Shown: positions 1-9,011 of the stretch, in pieces
Numbering within the stretch: position 1 is the first letter of the stretch
How the letters are laid out: each line of letters begins with the position of its first letter
Source: Auxenochlorella pyrenoidosa
Taxonomy: Eukaryota; Chlorophyta; Trebouxiophyceae; Chlorellales; Chlorellaceae
Length of the DNA: 12,288 bases
Direction of reading: 5' to 3'
Assembly (NCBI GenBank): GCA_001430745.1
Contig: KQ482076.1
Coordinates: 267,256 to 279,543 of the forward strand
The notes under the pieces: model-generated
Told to the model about the DNA's origin: nothing
Seen by the model: only the letters and a program-made list of their open reading frames with translations
The model's database searches: none
Program-made: the position numbers and the translations under genes

Positions 1-1
1 T

Positions 2-2419
2 GACTTTGGGTTGGAGTGGTGGGTGCCGCTGGGCCAGCTGGTGCCACCTGTCACCAACCGGGCCAACTACATCCACTGGCTGGAGGACCTGCTGTCGCTG
101 TCCGCCCCCAAGGGTGAGCCTGCACATGCACCTGCGCGGCTGCTCCGGATGAACTGACAGATGATTTCCAAATTAAAAGGGAGGTTGCCAGCTGCTGATG
201 CTCCCGGGTCGCCAGCCGCAGCTGCCTCCTTGCCTGACCCGGCTGCCCCCTTGCCGCCGCCTCCCCGGCCCCCAGGGCCCGTCAGCGGCCTGGACATTGG
301 CTGCGGCGCCAACCTCATCTATTGCCTGCTGGGTGCTGCCCTGTGCGGGTGGAGAATGGTCGGCGCCGACGTCACCCCGGCGGCGCTGGCCTGGGCGGCC
401 CGCAACCTGGGGGCCAACCCCCAGCTGCAAGGGCTGGTGGAGGTGCGGGCGGTGCAGATGCAGCCGGAGCAGCAGCAGTTCCATGAGCAGCTGGGCGGCA
501 GCGCCAGGAAGCGCGGCGGCAGTGGCGGCGGCGGCAGCGGCGCAGGCGGCAGTGGGGAGGGCCAGGGAGGGCCGGCTGCAGGGCAGGGCCCGGGCAGCGA
601 CGACACGGCGGGCATGCCAGAGGCGGTTGCAGCGGCGGAGCCGGCGGCGGCGGCAGCGCTGGGCCCCAGGGAGGCGGCAGGCAGCGGCATCATCAGCGGC
701 GCGGTGCGGCGCGGCGAGCGCTTTGCCTTCTGCATGTGCAACCCGCCCTTCTTTGAGAGCCTGACGGAGGCGGGGCGCAACCCGGCCACCGCCTTTGGGG
801 GCACCGCCGAGGAGATGGTCTACCCAGGTGGGGCGCCGCCTGCCTGCTCAGCCGGCCTGCCAGCTTGGCGGGCGCCCACCTTGCCACCTGCTGCCGGGGG
901 GGTGGGAGGGCCGCAGGACCACGGCCCCACAGCAAAGGGGAGACCAGCAGCCTTGCCCAGCGGGGGGTGCCAGTTGCCGCGTCCCTGGCACAATCGGCGT
1001 GTGGCGAGGGCGTGCAGGCTGCCGCGCCCTCTGCCGCGTGCGCCCATGCCCCGGCTGGGCCCCGCCCCAAGCCACCTGCCCGCCGCCTGCTCCGCTGTCT
1101 CGCCCGCAGGGGGCGAGCTGGCATTTGTGTCGGCCATGGTGCAGGACTCGCTTGCGTTGCGCGGCGCTGTGCACTGGTGCGCCCCCGCAGCTCCGCCAGC
1201 TGCCACCCCGCCAGCTGCCGCCCCTGGCGCGCCTGCTGAGCTGCCGCCTGCGCCAGTAGCGCTGCCGGGGGAGCCGCGCCGCCCGCAGAGCCCTTCTGCG
1301 TGCAAGGACCCCGCCAGACAGTGCAGCACGGTGCGGCCGGGTGTTTTGATGTTCACCTGGTATCACCCGGTATTGGCAGCCCACCTCCCTCCCTCCGCCC
1401 AGGCGCGTGTGCCTGGCACTCAGTGGTAGGAGCGGTTGAGCAGGCTGCCTGCACGGTCCCGCAGGTACACAACCATGGTGGGCAAGAAGGGCACGCTGCG
1501 CGCGGCGAGGTCGCTGCTGTACCGCCACGGCGTGCGCGCTGTGCGCACCACCGAGCTGGCGCAGGTGGGTGCTTGGCCTCGCGGCCGGGGCCAGCTTGCC
1601 CTGCCTGCCGGCCCGGCACAGTTGGGTGTGCCACGTCACAGCCAAGGCCAGCCTGCCCTGCCTGCCGGCCTGGCGGCTGGTTGGCAGCACCCGGGGGGTG
1701 GAACGGATGCCGTGCTATGTCAGCAGCCCTGCATGCGGTTGCGCCTTCAGGCCAAGGTGCATCCCATCCGTGGGCCCGGCGTTGATGATGCTGCTGCACC
1801 CGCTGCGCAGGGCAAGACGTCCCGCTGGGCCCTGGCCTGGAGCTTCACCGCGGATGCAAACGCAGCCAGCCAGCCGCTGCCGCGCTTTCCAAACAACGGT
1901 GCTGCCGGTGGGGCAGCCGCTCCAGGGCAGGCACAGCAGCGGCAGCCATCTGCCGGGGCGGCGGCGGCGGCGCCTGGCAGGCGGCCGGTGGGGAGGAAGC
2001 TGAGCTGGCAGGTGCAGGCCCCCGCCAGGGCGGGCGGTGCAGTGCTGGCGGCCATCAGGCAGTGCATGCAGCAGGCGGGCCTGCAGTGCGCAGACGCTGG
2101 GCCCTACAGCCTGTGCTGCAAGCACACGCCCACCCCAGAGCAGCTGGCAGCAGCGGCGGCAGCCGGCGCCGAGCCCGCAACCAAGCGAGCCAGGCTGGGT
2201 GCCGGTGGCGACGAGGGCAGCGCGCAGCAGGCAAAGCAGCAGCAGCAGCAGCAGCAGCGCTGGCAGATTGACCTGCAGCTCTTCCAGCAGCACGCAGGGA
2301 TGTTCCTGCTCACCGCCGCGCTGGCAAAGTCGGCACCCAATGCGGCGCTGCCCTGGTTTGGCGGGGTGGCGCAGCGGCTGCAGGACGCGCTGGCAGCGCA
2401 GTGGAGCGTGCAAACCTAG
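2..2419 (+). CDS. METTL16: METTL16/FIONA1-like U6 snRNA N6-adenosine methyltransferase, 5' end off window
   Basis: Exons are 2-113, 276-827, 1110-1176, 1465-1564 and 1811-2419 (stop TGA... read as TAG at 2417-2419). All introns are GT-AG and all phases agree, giving 479 residues. Recognised by family landmarks in order: NYIHWLEDLL in exon 1, the SAM-binding DIGCGANLIYCLLGA (about 44-58), the catalytic NPPF motif in CMCNPPFFES (NPPF 193-196), GGELAFV/DSLALRG in exon 3, GKKGTLRAARSLL in exon 4, and SRWALAWSF opening exon 5. Known role of the family: SAM-dependent m6A methylation of U6 snRNA and some mRNA hairpins in the nucleus. About 60 N-terminal residues are missing to the left. A Gly/Ala-rich insert of about 85 residues lies before NPPF, and exon 5 has a Q7 tract. 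The last 45 residues may correspond to the vertebrate conserved (KA1-like) C-terminal region, but this is only suggestive. Confidence 0.93.
114..275 (+). other. METTL16 intron 1
   Basis: GTGAGC donor and CCCAG acceptor. The intron is phase 1 and restores a Gly codon, joining SAPK to GPVSGLDIGCG. An in-frame ATG inside it (161) would give a false start within this gene. Confidence 0.9.
2237..2257 (+). repeat. (CAG)7 trinucleotide run encoding Gln7
   Basis: Seven perfect CAG codons lie in frame in the last METTL16 exon, in the low-complexity linker between the catalytic domain and the C-terminal helical segment. The run is likely length-polymorphic. Confidence 0.9.
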
Positions 2420-2499
2420 CAAGCGTTGCTTCATGCGGCCAGGCCTGTGATGAATGTGGCAGCGCCAATGAAACCTGGGAGGCTGGGGCTGCGAGACAG

Positions 2500-3197
2500 C
2501 TGCGAGAGTGTGCAAGAAGCGCCTCAAGACTGTTTGCAGCTCCTCGTGTGGGGGGCCACTTCTGACGCTAGCTCCGCATGTACTGCCAGCCCACCAGTCG
2601 GAGGGGTTAGCAAGGGGTTAGAAGGCAGTAGGCAGACGCGGGAGCCGCTGCCCGCCACCTGGCAAACGCACTTCTGTCGGCCGCACGATCCGGCGGTGCT
2701 CCTCCTCCTCGCATGGGCTTGATGTGCATGTTCCTATGGCTGACATCGATCTGCATGCAGTATTCAAACGGGTTCCTGCTGAGCCCTGCTCTGGTTAGTC
2801 GCAGGTTGCATGCACGCTTTCTGAAGGTCTTGAGTGCGACCGACACCCTCTTCACATCATTCTCTGCTTCTTCATTCACTCCGAAAAGTTCCTCCGCACC
2901 CCGGACCTTCTGCAAGCGACTTTCGAGACCCAGCAACCGCTCGGCCCCACTGTTTACTGCCATGACCGCCGCAGTTCAGGGCCTTGCAGCAGGTGAGAGG
3001 GCTGGCCGGCAACGGTGCAGACGGTGAGGGCACAGCGAGCCAGCAGCAGTGCCAACCGCTGCACACCAGCGTGGTGGCGCTGGCGGCACACAGCCGCGGC
3101 GCTGCTTACCATTCTTGAGAGAAGCCAGCTGGCGAGTCATGATGGATGACCCAATGCCATCTGCCGGCCTACTAGTATTGCTCTTGAGGTCACTCAT
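2500..3197 (-). CDS. hypothetical helical protein, 3' end unresolved
   Basis: Not recognised. Exon A 3197-3110 begins MSDLKSNTSR and ends TRQLASLKN with a strong GTAAGC donor. Exon B 2956-2659 joins in phase 1 and reads VNSGAERLLGLESRL, then an amphipathic Glu/Lys-rich stretch ending near LKTFRKRA. A 76-nt intron (2658-2583) with two CTAAC branch-like motifs leads to exon C from 2582, containing EELQTVLRRFLHTLAAVS. The frame then stays open antisense to METTL16, so the true end is not fixed; 2500 is a nominal boundary. Exon B is less GC-rich than its surroundings. The helical pattern and two in-phase introns favour coding, but a plus-strand spliced frame overlaps it. If real, it converges on METTL16. 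It could be shorter, starting at the ATG at 2963. Confidence 0.42.
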
Positions 3198-3490
3198 CGT
3201 GCCACCAGCTGCCTGCAAGGTGCAGGCGCCATGCCCACCGCCCCTTGCCCCCCCGCCTCCCTGCAGCCATCAGCCGCTGCCTGGACCAAGAGGAGGAGCT
3301 GCAAGAGCTGTTCCTCGGCAGCGCCGTTGCGCCGCCAGTGCTTTCAGTGACGCCTGTGGCGCCAGAAGCAACATGGGCGGCAGCGCCAGAGGCAGCAGAG
3401 GCAGCCCCGGAGCTCAGCGTCGACACGGGCCGTATTGAGATTGAGCGGGCAGACAGCGACGGCCTGCGGGAGGCGCTGATGTCCACCTGA
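2962..3490 (+). CDS. hypothetical 84-residue acidic protein, two exons
   Basis: Exon 1 is 2962-2992 (ATG; MTAAVQGLAA), with a strong GTGAGA donor. The intron is 2993-3266 and ends in a C-rich tract plus CTGCAG. Exon 2 is 3267-3490 and ends in TGA. Both splice sites are phase 1 and restore an Ala codon, giving 84 residues. The protein opens with an alanine-rich helix, then ISRCLDQEEELQELFLGS, an Ala/Pro/Glu-rich middle and a polar tail ending SDGLREALMST. GC-rich third positions resemble the confident genes here. No signal peptide, membrane segment or known domain is visible. It overlaps the minus-strand frame in antisense. A plus-strand TGTAA at 4016-4020 would give a long 3' UTR of about 530 nt, so the transcript end is uncertain. 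Confidence 0.42.
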
Positions 3491-4015
3491 CGCTGGATGC
3501 TGCCTGCAGCGTGTGCAACCCGCAGCGCGTGAGATCCTGTGCCACTGCTAGCTTGGAGCCGGCAGCCCCTGCACTCGCCCCTCTGCCTACAATTATTTGT
3601 GTATGCTCTAGTTTATGAAGCCTGCAGCGGCCCCCTGTGCCCCTGCCGCTGAGCGCTGCCTGTACCATTCGCGACCCATCCAAGTCGTCATCCTTCCCGC
3701 CTTCATTCCAAGCCCAATGTGGAGTTTTCGCAATCCACCCCCCTGCCATCCGACCCGCCACCATGCCACAGTTGATACAGCCTTGCGATTCTTCCATGCA
3801 GCCATTCATTGTGACCCTAGCCAACCACCAACCTATTCCCGCCAGTTTATGGCCTGCAGCGCTTGTCAGTGTGCTTTCCATGTGTCAATCAAATGCCAGC
3901 AGGGCCACGGCCGAGCAATGCAGCGAAAGCGAGTGCATGCAAGCAGGCTGCAGCATGCCAGCTGGTCATCTCCCTGGTGGGCGCATGCCTCGCATGTGGT
4001 TGCTGCAGCTGAAGC

Positions 4016-4020
4016 TGTAA
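4016..4020 (+). promoter_or_regulatory. candidate TGTAA poly(A) signal
   Basis: TGTAA is the usual poly(A) signal of chlorophyte algae. It lies 526 nt after the stop of the small plus-strand gene and immediately before a strong hairpin. A pentamer occurs by chance, so this is weak alone. Confidence 0.25.
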
Positions 4021-4024
4021 CTGC

Positions 4025-4059
4025 TCCCTTCACGCTTCGAAGCGTGGAATTCCAAGGGA
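4025..4059. repeat. imperfect inverted repeat with a 16-bp perfect palindrome
   Basis: CACGCTTCGAAGCGTG (4031-4046) is a perfect palindrome. It is extended by outer arms TCCCTT (4025-4030) and AAGGGA (4054-4059), with a seven-base asymmetric bulge. It could form a bulged hairpin in RNA or bind a dimeric factor in DNA. Function unknown. Confidence 0.75.
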
Positions 4060-4551
4060 TAACCCATGAGATGTGATGTCCCAGAAGGGGGCGGTGGCTT
4101 GTTCTGCTCTTGCGAGCGAGCGAGGCTGAGCAGTGGGTGTCACAGCGCATAGCGGCAAGCAGGGCAATGAAAGACCAGGCAGGGGGGGCTTCATCACGCA
4201 CACACTCATTGGAGCAACGAGGCACGAGGAACGAAAGCAGCAGGGCGAATTTGTTTGCATGTGCCGAGTGCATCCGACGGGCTAGAGGGCCTTGTCATGC
4301 AGCGGGTGCGGCTCAATGGGATCGGTCAGAGGGCCAGGCAGATGCAGGTGGCAAGAGAGGGGCCAGGTACGGCTGGCAGCCGGCGGTGGTTGGTTCTCAT
4401 GGGTTCTGGCATGCACGGGGGCATGCATGCACATGGGCAGGTATTCGGGCGTCATAAGGGTAGGGGCAGGGGACAGCACGGCAGGTGCAGCTCACGGGCA
4501 AGTGTTCCCTCAAGGCTGCAAGGGGGATGAACACGCAGGGTGAGACAGGCA

Positions 4552-4570
4552 GGGGCAGGGCAGGGCAGGG
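4552..4570 (+). repeat. G-quadruplex-type tract
   Basis: Four G runs (GGGG, GGG, GGG, GGG) are separated by two-base CA spacers, matching the standard intramolecular G-quadruplex pattern with short loops. It lies about 250 bp beyond the stop of the minus-strand PLATZ-like gene, on the non-transcribed strand for that gene. Confidence 0.6.
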
Positions 4571-4818
4571 TGGAGCTACAAGCAAGGCTAGCAGTGACGG
4601 GCATAGACGGCGCGCCGGCCTGAATTTCAAACTGGGCTACGCAAAAGGGGGTGTGGCGCGTCTCTCAGAGGGCAGATTGGCAGTGCCAGCGCGCCGCGCA
4701 CTGTGCAGGCAATGCGCAACGATCAGCGGGGCAGGGAGCAGGGTGTTCTGGGTGCGCTCTGGAAGCTTCTTGAACGGCAGGGGCAGCCAGGTTCATCCCA
4801 GCAGGACGCCCCCCTTCC

Positions 4819-6429
4819 TCATCCCAGAGCAGCAGGCTCAACTGGCAGGGCATCCGGCTCCCTGGCAGCAAAGGCCAGCTCAATGCCATCCATTCCGGCA
4901 ATGCCCTGGGCCCCTTCCCCAGTGTTGGCATCGCCAGCGCGGCCATTGATATTTCCAGGCGGCGAAGCCCTGCCCAGGGGCGCGGCGCCAAGGCCCGCCG
5001 CTGCGGCGTCCGGCCTCAGCAGCAGGGGAGGGTCCGAGCCCAGGGGCGTGTGTGGGGAGGGCGGCCCCTCGCCGGCGCAGGAGAGGGTCAGGCTCGGAAC
5101 AGCAGCCTCCACTGCAGGCGCGGCAGGGTACAAGGCAGGAGTGCAGTAAGGGCGATACTACGCACGCGTTTGTTGATGGGAGGGACGAAGCTGTGCCTCG
5201 GCAGGGCATGGTATGGGGCAGAGGCGGGAGGGGGGAGCACAGAGCTGCCTGGCAGGTGGCGCAGGGCAGGGGCTGCCCAGCGGCTACACAAGCCCGCACC
5301 CCTTGCACACCGCTTTCGCCCCCACCAGAAGCCCAGCCATCCCCTCCCTTGCCCCGCCCCGCACCGTGCATCGAGGCAGCGGAGCAGCCCTCCAGCTCTG
5401 CCAGCTCCTCTGGCAGCAGGCCGCAGGGCAGCAGCAGCAGGCAGGAGCCGCTCGCATGAAGGTCCAGGCTGGCGCTGGACTGCAGGGCAGTTTGGGGTTC
5501 ATAACACATCTGAAGCCTTAATGGGCCTCTCCGTGGTGCTCGATAGGATGCATCGGGGCCTGAAGCGCCCAAGTAGGGGCCTGATGGCGCGGTTGTGTGC
5601 TTGGCCGGCGGCTCGGCGGCGGCACGGCCGCCCTGCCCACCCCAGCTTCCCACCTGCTTCAAGCTCTCAACCGACTCAAAGTAGTCCTCTTCTTCATCTA
5701 AAACCCTGCTGCTGGCGCAGCTCAGCCGCGGGGAGAAGGGGGCGTGCATGGCGCGCGTCCGTTTTTGGTGCCACGGCTGCTGCCTGCGCAGAGGGCATTC
5801 AAAGGGGCAGGCGCTGGTGGGCAGTGTATTGGCGGCAGCAGCGTCGGCGGGGACCGGACGTTGGGGCGACCTGTGAGGGTGCATCTTGCTTTCCAGGGGT
5901 CTCGGATGGCAGGGGAGCACAGATGGATGTGTGCTGGTGGCCTCCAGGGCTGGCTTCCGCCGCAGGCGCAGCCGCGAGTGGGCAGGGGGTCACAGCTCGT
6001 GCTTGCCCGGCCTACCCCAAATGTGAACGCACTGCAGTCGACGAGTGACGCGAAACAAGGGGCCGCACGGGCCCGGAGCCTCACCAAAGCTGTGATGGGC
6101 GCGCTCAGGGTTCTGTCCTCCGCCAGACGGCTCGACAAGGGATTGAGGGGCCCCAAGCAGTAATACGAAGCACGCAGAGGTGGTGAAATACTGTGATCAG
6201 GAACAGTCAAGGGATGGCGGCGAGGCGGCAGCGCCCGCAGCGGCAGGGCGCCGGCGCCACAGCCCACGGGCCTTGCACTTCCGACGACATGTTCTTACGT
6301 GAAGAGAACTCGTAGATATTCGGACTTGAGGCGCATTTTGAGATCGCAAAAGCTGAAAATATCTGGATGCAGCCGTGAGCACACCTCGCATGGGTTCTGC
6401 ACTAGTTGTGGTTTCGTCTCCTTGAACAT
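4819..6429 (-). CDS. short PLATZ-like zinc-binding protein
   Basis: Exons on the minus strand are 6429-6299, 5783-5654, 5509-5365 and 5111-4819 (TGA stop). Every junction is phase-consistent (2, 0, 1), giving 232 residues from the ATG at 6429. Residues 1-34 contain MFKETKPQ, NPCEVCSR and FSFCDLKMRL. This follows the C-terminal part of plant PLATZ proteins, where a FL-K-E-R-P-Q segment precedes N-x-C-x2-C-x-R and F-C-S-L-x-C-K. PLATZ proteins are zinc-dependent DNA-binding regulators in the nucleus. Here the last Cys position is Met (M32) and the usual N-terminal Cys/His half was not found. The rest is an acidic DEEEDYFESVESLK helix (73-86), a Leu-rich segment (LLPEELAELEG) and a disordered Pro/Ala/Gly tail. 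A further exon ending at 6591 is possible. The splice chain is more certain than the family. Confidence 0.58.
5784..6298 (-). other. 515-nt intron of the PLATZ-like gene
   Basis: The donor GTAAGA directly follows the Cys-motif exon and the acceptor is CTCTGCGCAG. Phase 2 is preserved, giving a Thr codon. It is the longest intron inferred in the window; I saw no convincing extra exon in it, though a small one could be missed. Confidence 0.55.
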
Positions 6430-6591
6430 GCTGCCACCGCTTCGCCTTTGGACCCCTTACATTGTGCACAGCAACGAAGGAACAATCCCAGCTGATCGCA
6501 AGTGGGGTGCTATGTAGCTGCATGACCAGCGGGCTTGATTGCTGCGCATCACCGGAGGTTGGCGCCAGCACTGATGCATCAAGTGCTTACA

Positions 6592-6917
6592 TGGACCTGG
6601 TGCTCAAGGGTGCCGTCCACGGCGAGGGGCTTGCTTGCTTTGTTCTTAGGAGGGTGCGGGGCGTGCGAGCAAATGGGCAAGCGGGCTTGGGTGAAGGAGG
6701 CAAGGTGCTGCTGTGGCGGGCACGCCGAGGCGGCGTGAGCTGGCGCGAGATGCTGGACAACGCTGATACCTGGCGACGGGGCGCTATGCTGGGCGCTAGT
6801 TCCCAGCAGTTCTGCAAACCTACAGCTAGCTCCAACCTGTTCCGCACCTCGATGGGGTGTGCCGCTTGGAAATCAACCCGAAATTCCGTCTCTTAAGCGC
6901 ATCCCTGTCTTTGACAG
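6592..6917. other. head-to-head region between the PLATZ-like and GAF-like genes
   Basis: The genes on either side diverge, so promoters or 5' UTRs probably lie here. A minus-strand frame without ATG stays open from about 6876 to a GTAAGC donor after 6591, ending KPLAVDGTLEHQVH. It could be an upstream coding exon joining in phase 0 to 6420. On the plus strand a strong acceptor (TGTCTTTGACAG, ending 6917) sits two bases before the ATG of the GAF-like gene, implying a 5' UTR intron or an unseen upstream exon. Confidence 0.4.
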
Positions 6918-6919
6918 GC

Positions 6920-8955
6920 ATGCAGGCCGCAGCAAGCGCTGCTGCACGCGCCGCTGTCGCTGCTCTGCAGCAGGCAGGTGCAGGGCAGCCTTGCGCGGCG
7001 GCCATTGCGGCCCTGCTGCCGGCCGCGCACTGCAGTATCGCTCTAGACTGCAATTCGGTCAACAACAGCACCCGGCTGGCCAGCGGTAACCTGCTTGGGC
7101 AGAGCTGGGGGACTGCTCTGCTTGCCGGGCCCTCTCTTGCCGCCTTGTGCATCAAAGAACGGAAGGCAAAGGTGCTGAAGAGCCTCCAGGCCGCCAGGTG
7201 CGCGAATCCGGCGATTGGACACACTGGGCAGGGACTGCCGCCGCCCCTGCCCCTGGTGCCGCCATCAATTCCGTGCGCGGCCATGCACATTCACCGATCC
7301 CACCCCTGAACACACATCTCGTGCAGCCAGCACCTCCTGGAGGATGTCGACGCCATCGTGGCCGAGTCTGGCTGCACCGCCATCCTGTGCCTGCCGCTAC
7401 TGCCCGCCGGCGGCCAGGCAGGCAGCCGCCACGGTTCCACAGGGGGCACCCCCTGCCTGGGAGCCCTCACCCTCGGCTTCACTTCGGATGACCAAATCAC
7501 TAGCGCGTAAGCCGGGCGCGCTGCAGGGGCGGGGAGCGGGCCTTGACTGGCCCTGCCTGCCCGTGCTGATGGTCGGCAGCACCGCATGCCCTCGCCGGTC
7601 AACGCATTTATCCAAGCTGCGTGCATCTGGGGAGAGACCGGCGGCACCAGCGGTCTAGACACGAGCTTCTGCTGAGCACGCACAGTGCTGCGCAGCCATG
7701 CGCCCAGGACGCCATGCGCGCCGCTGACCCCCCCCCCCCCCCAACCCCCTCACCCCCACCCTCTTTGCAGCTCTTTGAAGGCCGCGCTGCTGCTGGCGCA
7801 TGCGCTGGCCCAGGAGCAGCGGGCCGCGCTGGAGGAGCTGGTCGCAGTTGTTGCCACGCTGTTGCTGCCACCGGCTGGCGCCGCCGGTGCGGCCGGCAGC
7901 GACCGTTGGGAGAGCGAGGCAGAGGAAGGGTGGGAGGAGGGATCTGGCAGCGAAGCGGACGCCGCGGAGGAGGAGGGCTGGCAAGGAGGGCAGTGTCAGG
8001 CATGCGGCGACTGCGGCGCGGGCGGCAGCGGCGGCGGCGCGGCGCCGCGGCGGGCAGCCGCGGAGCTGGCGCAGCCGCCGCCCTTCTCGCCCGGGCTGCT
8101 GTCCTTCCGGGGGGGCCAGCAGGAGGGCGCGTTTGCCAGCTACCACGCGCAGCACATGCAGCGCGCCGACCTCTGCGCCTACGCCATCTGCTTCACCTTC
8201 TTCTGGTGCGTCCCCCCGCCCCGCCCTGATGCCCGCCTGGCCCGCCTCGCTTCGCCTGGTCCAGCAGGCTTCCTCCTCGGTCCTGTGCCGTTCTAACACG
8301 TGGCACGCGCCAGCTTGTGCTGCGACACCTCGTGTGCAGCCGACCCCCGCTCAAGCTGCCGCGCCCCCCGCCCTCTCGCCCTCCCGCAGCCTGGAGGCCT
8401 TCCTGCCGGGCACGCCCTTCTTCCTGCTGCGCCGCATGGGCTGGCGCTGCCTGCTGGGCTTTGCGGGCCTGCTGCCCGGCGCCCTGCTGCTCAGCAGGCG
8501 CACTCAGGGCTGGTGAGAGGGCAGCCGCTGCCGCCTGGTCGGCACCAGCCTGAGTGGCATGCGCAGCCGCCAGTTGCGTGCCTGCATGGTCGCTGTCGTG
8601 CGCCGCCGGTCCGTCGCTGGCTGCAAAGAAGCAGAACTGCCCCCCCCTCCCCCTCCCCCTCTCAGGTTTGCGGCCCACCGGGACCTGCTGCTCGCCCTCA
8701 CCTGGGCAAGCGCCACCGTCTGGCAGACCAGGTGCGCGGCTGCTGCTCCCGCCTTGCACGCGCCCACCCCCGCCTGCCTCCATGCGCTTGGCCGCACTTG
8801 CGCGGCTCGCTGGCGCCTCTGCCCTGGCGCTGCTGCCTTGGCTGCCCCCTCCCCACCCCGCGTGCTGGCACTTTCCGAGTGTGCCGTCACAGCCTTTCCA
8901 GCCACAGGGGTCTGTGTTGCAAGTTCCGTTGCTGATAGACAGACTTCAAGCCCAA

Positions 8956-9011
<56 letters not shown>

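Larger units (their letters stand above)
3491..4818. other. gap with no convincing gene
   Basis: Open frames here are short, Cys/His/Pro-rich and mixed on both strands, without linked splice sites. The stretch probably contains 3' UTRs of the plus-strand small gene and the minus-strand PLATZ-like gene. It holds a plus-strand TGTAA (4016-4020), a long hairpin (4025-4059) and a G-run tract (4552-4570). Confidence 0.5.

Noticed and set aside
161..1429. A 422-codon plus-strand frame read as one continuous protein.
   Set aside because: It starts inside intron 1 and runs through introns 2 and 3 of the METTL16 gene. Only 276-827 is an exon in that frame.
1715..2527. A 270-codon minus-strand frame antisense to METTL16.
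   Set aside because: Most of it mirrors the METTL16 last exon and its poly-Gln tract, giving Leu/Cys runs. Only the part above about 2500 might belong to the minus-strand hypothetical gene.
3190..3486. Minus-strand Ser/Ala-rich frame as an upstream exon of the minus hypothetical gene.
   Set aside because: It lacks a usable donor to join the next exon; the only frame-compatible intron would be about 27 nt. It mirrors the plus-strand exon 3267-3490.
4880..5920. A 346-codon minus-strand frame as a single-exon gene.
   Set aside because: It merges two true exons with intervening introns. The spliced version gives better sequence and consistent phases, and the last exon uses another frame.
6299..6517. 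Plus-strand frame resembling bacterial/mitochondrial ribosomal protein bL32 (basic N-terminus, then C-x6-H-x2-C-x2-CGF).
   Set aside because: The first CxxC is missing, the start is GTG, and the frame is the exact antisense of the spliced PLATZ-like Cys-motif exon, which has a strong GTAAGA donor. The spacing match is probably chance.
6462..6896. Plus-strand 144-codon frame as an upstream exon of the GAF-like gene.
   Set aside because: It contains a good-looking acceptor (TTGTTCTTAG at about 6650), but the only phase-fitting donor would leave a 59-nt intron with a weak GTGCCG site. The protein sequence is not convincing.
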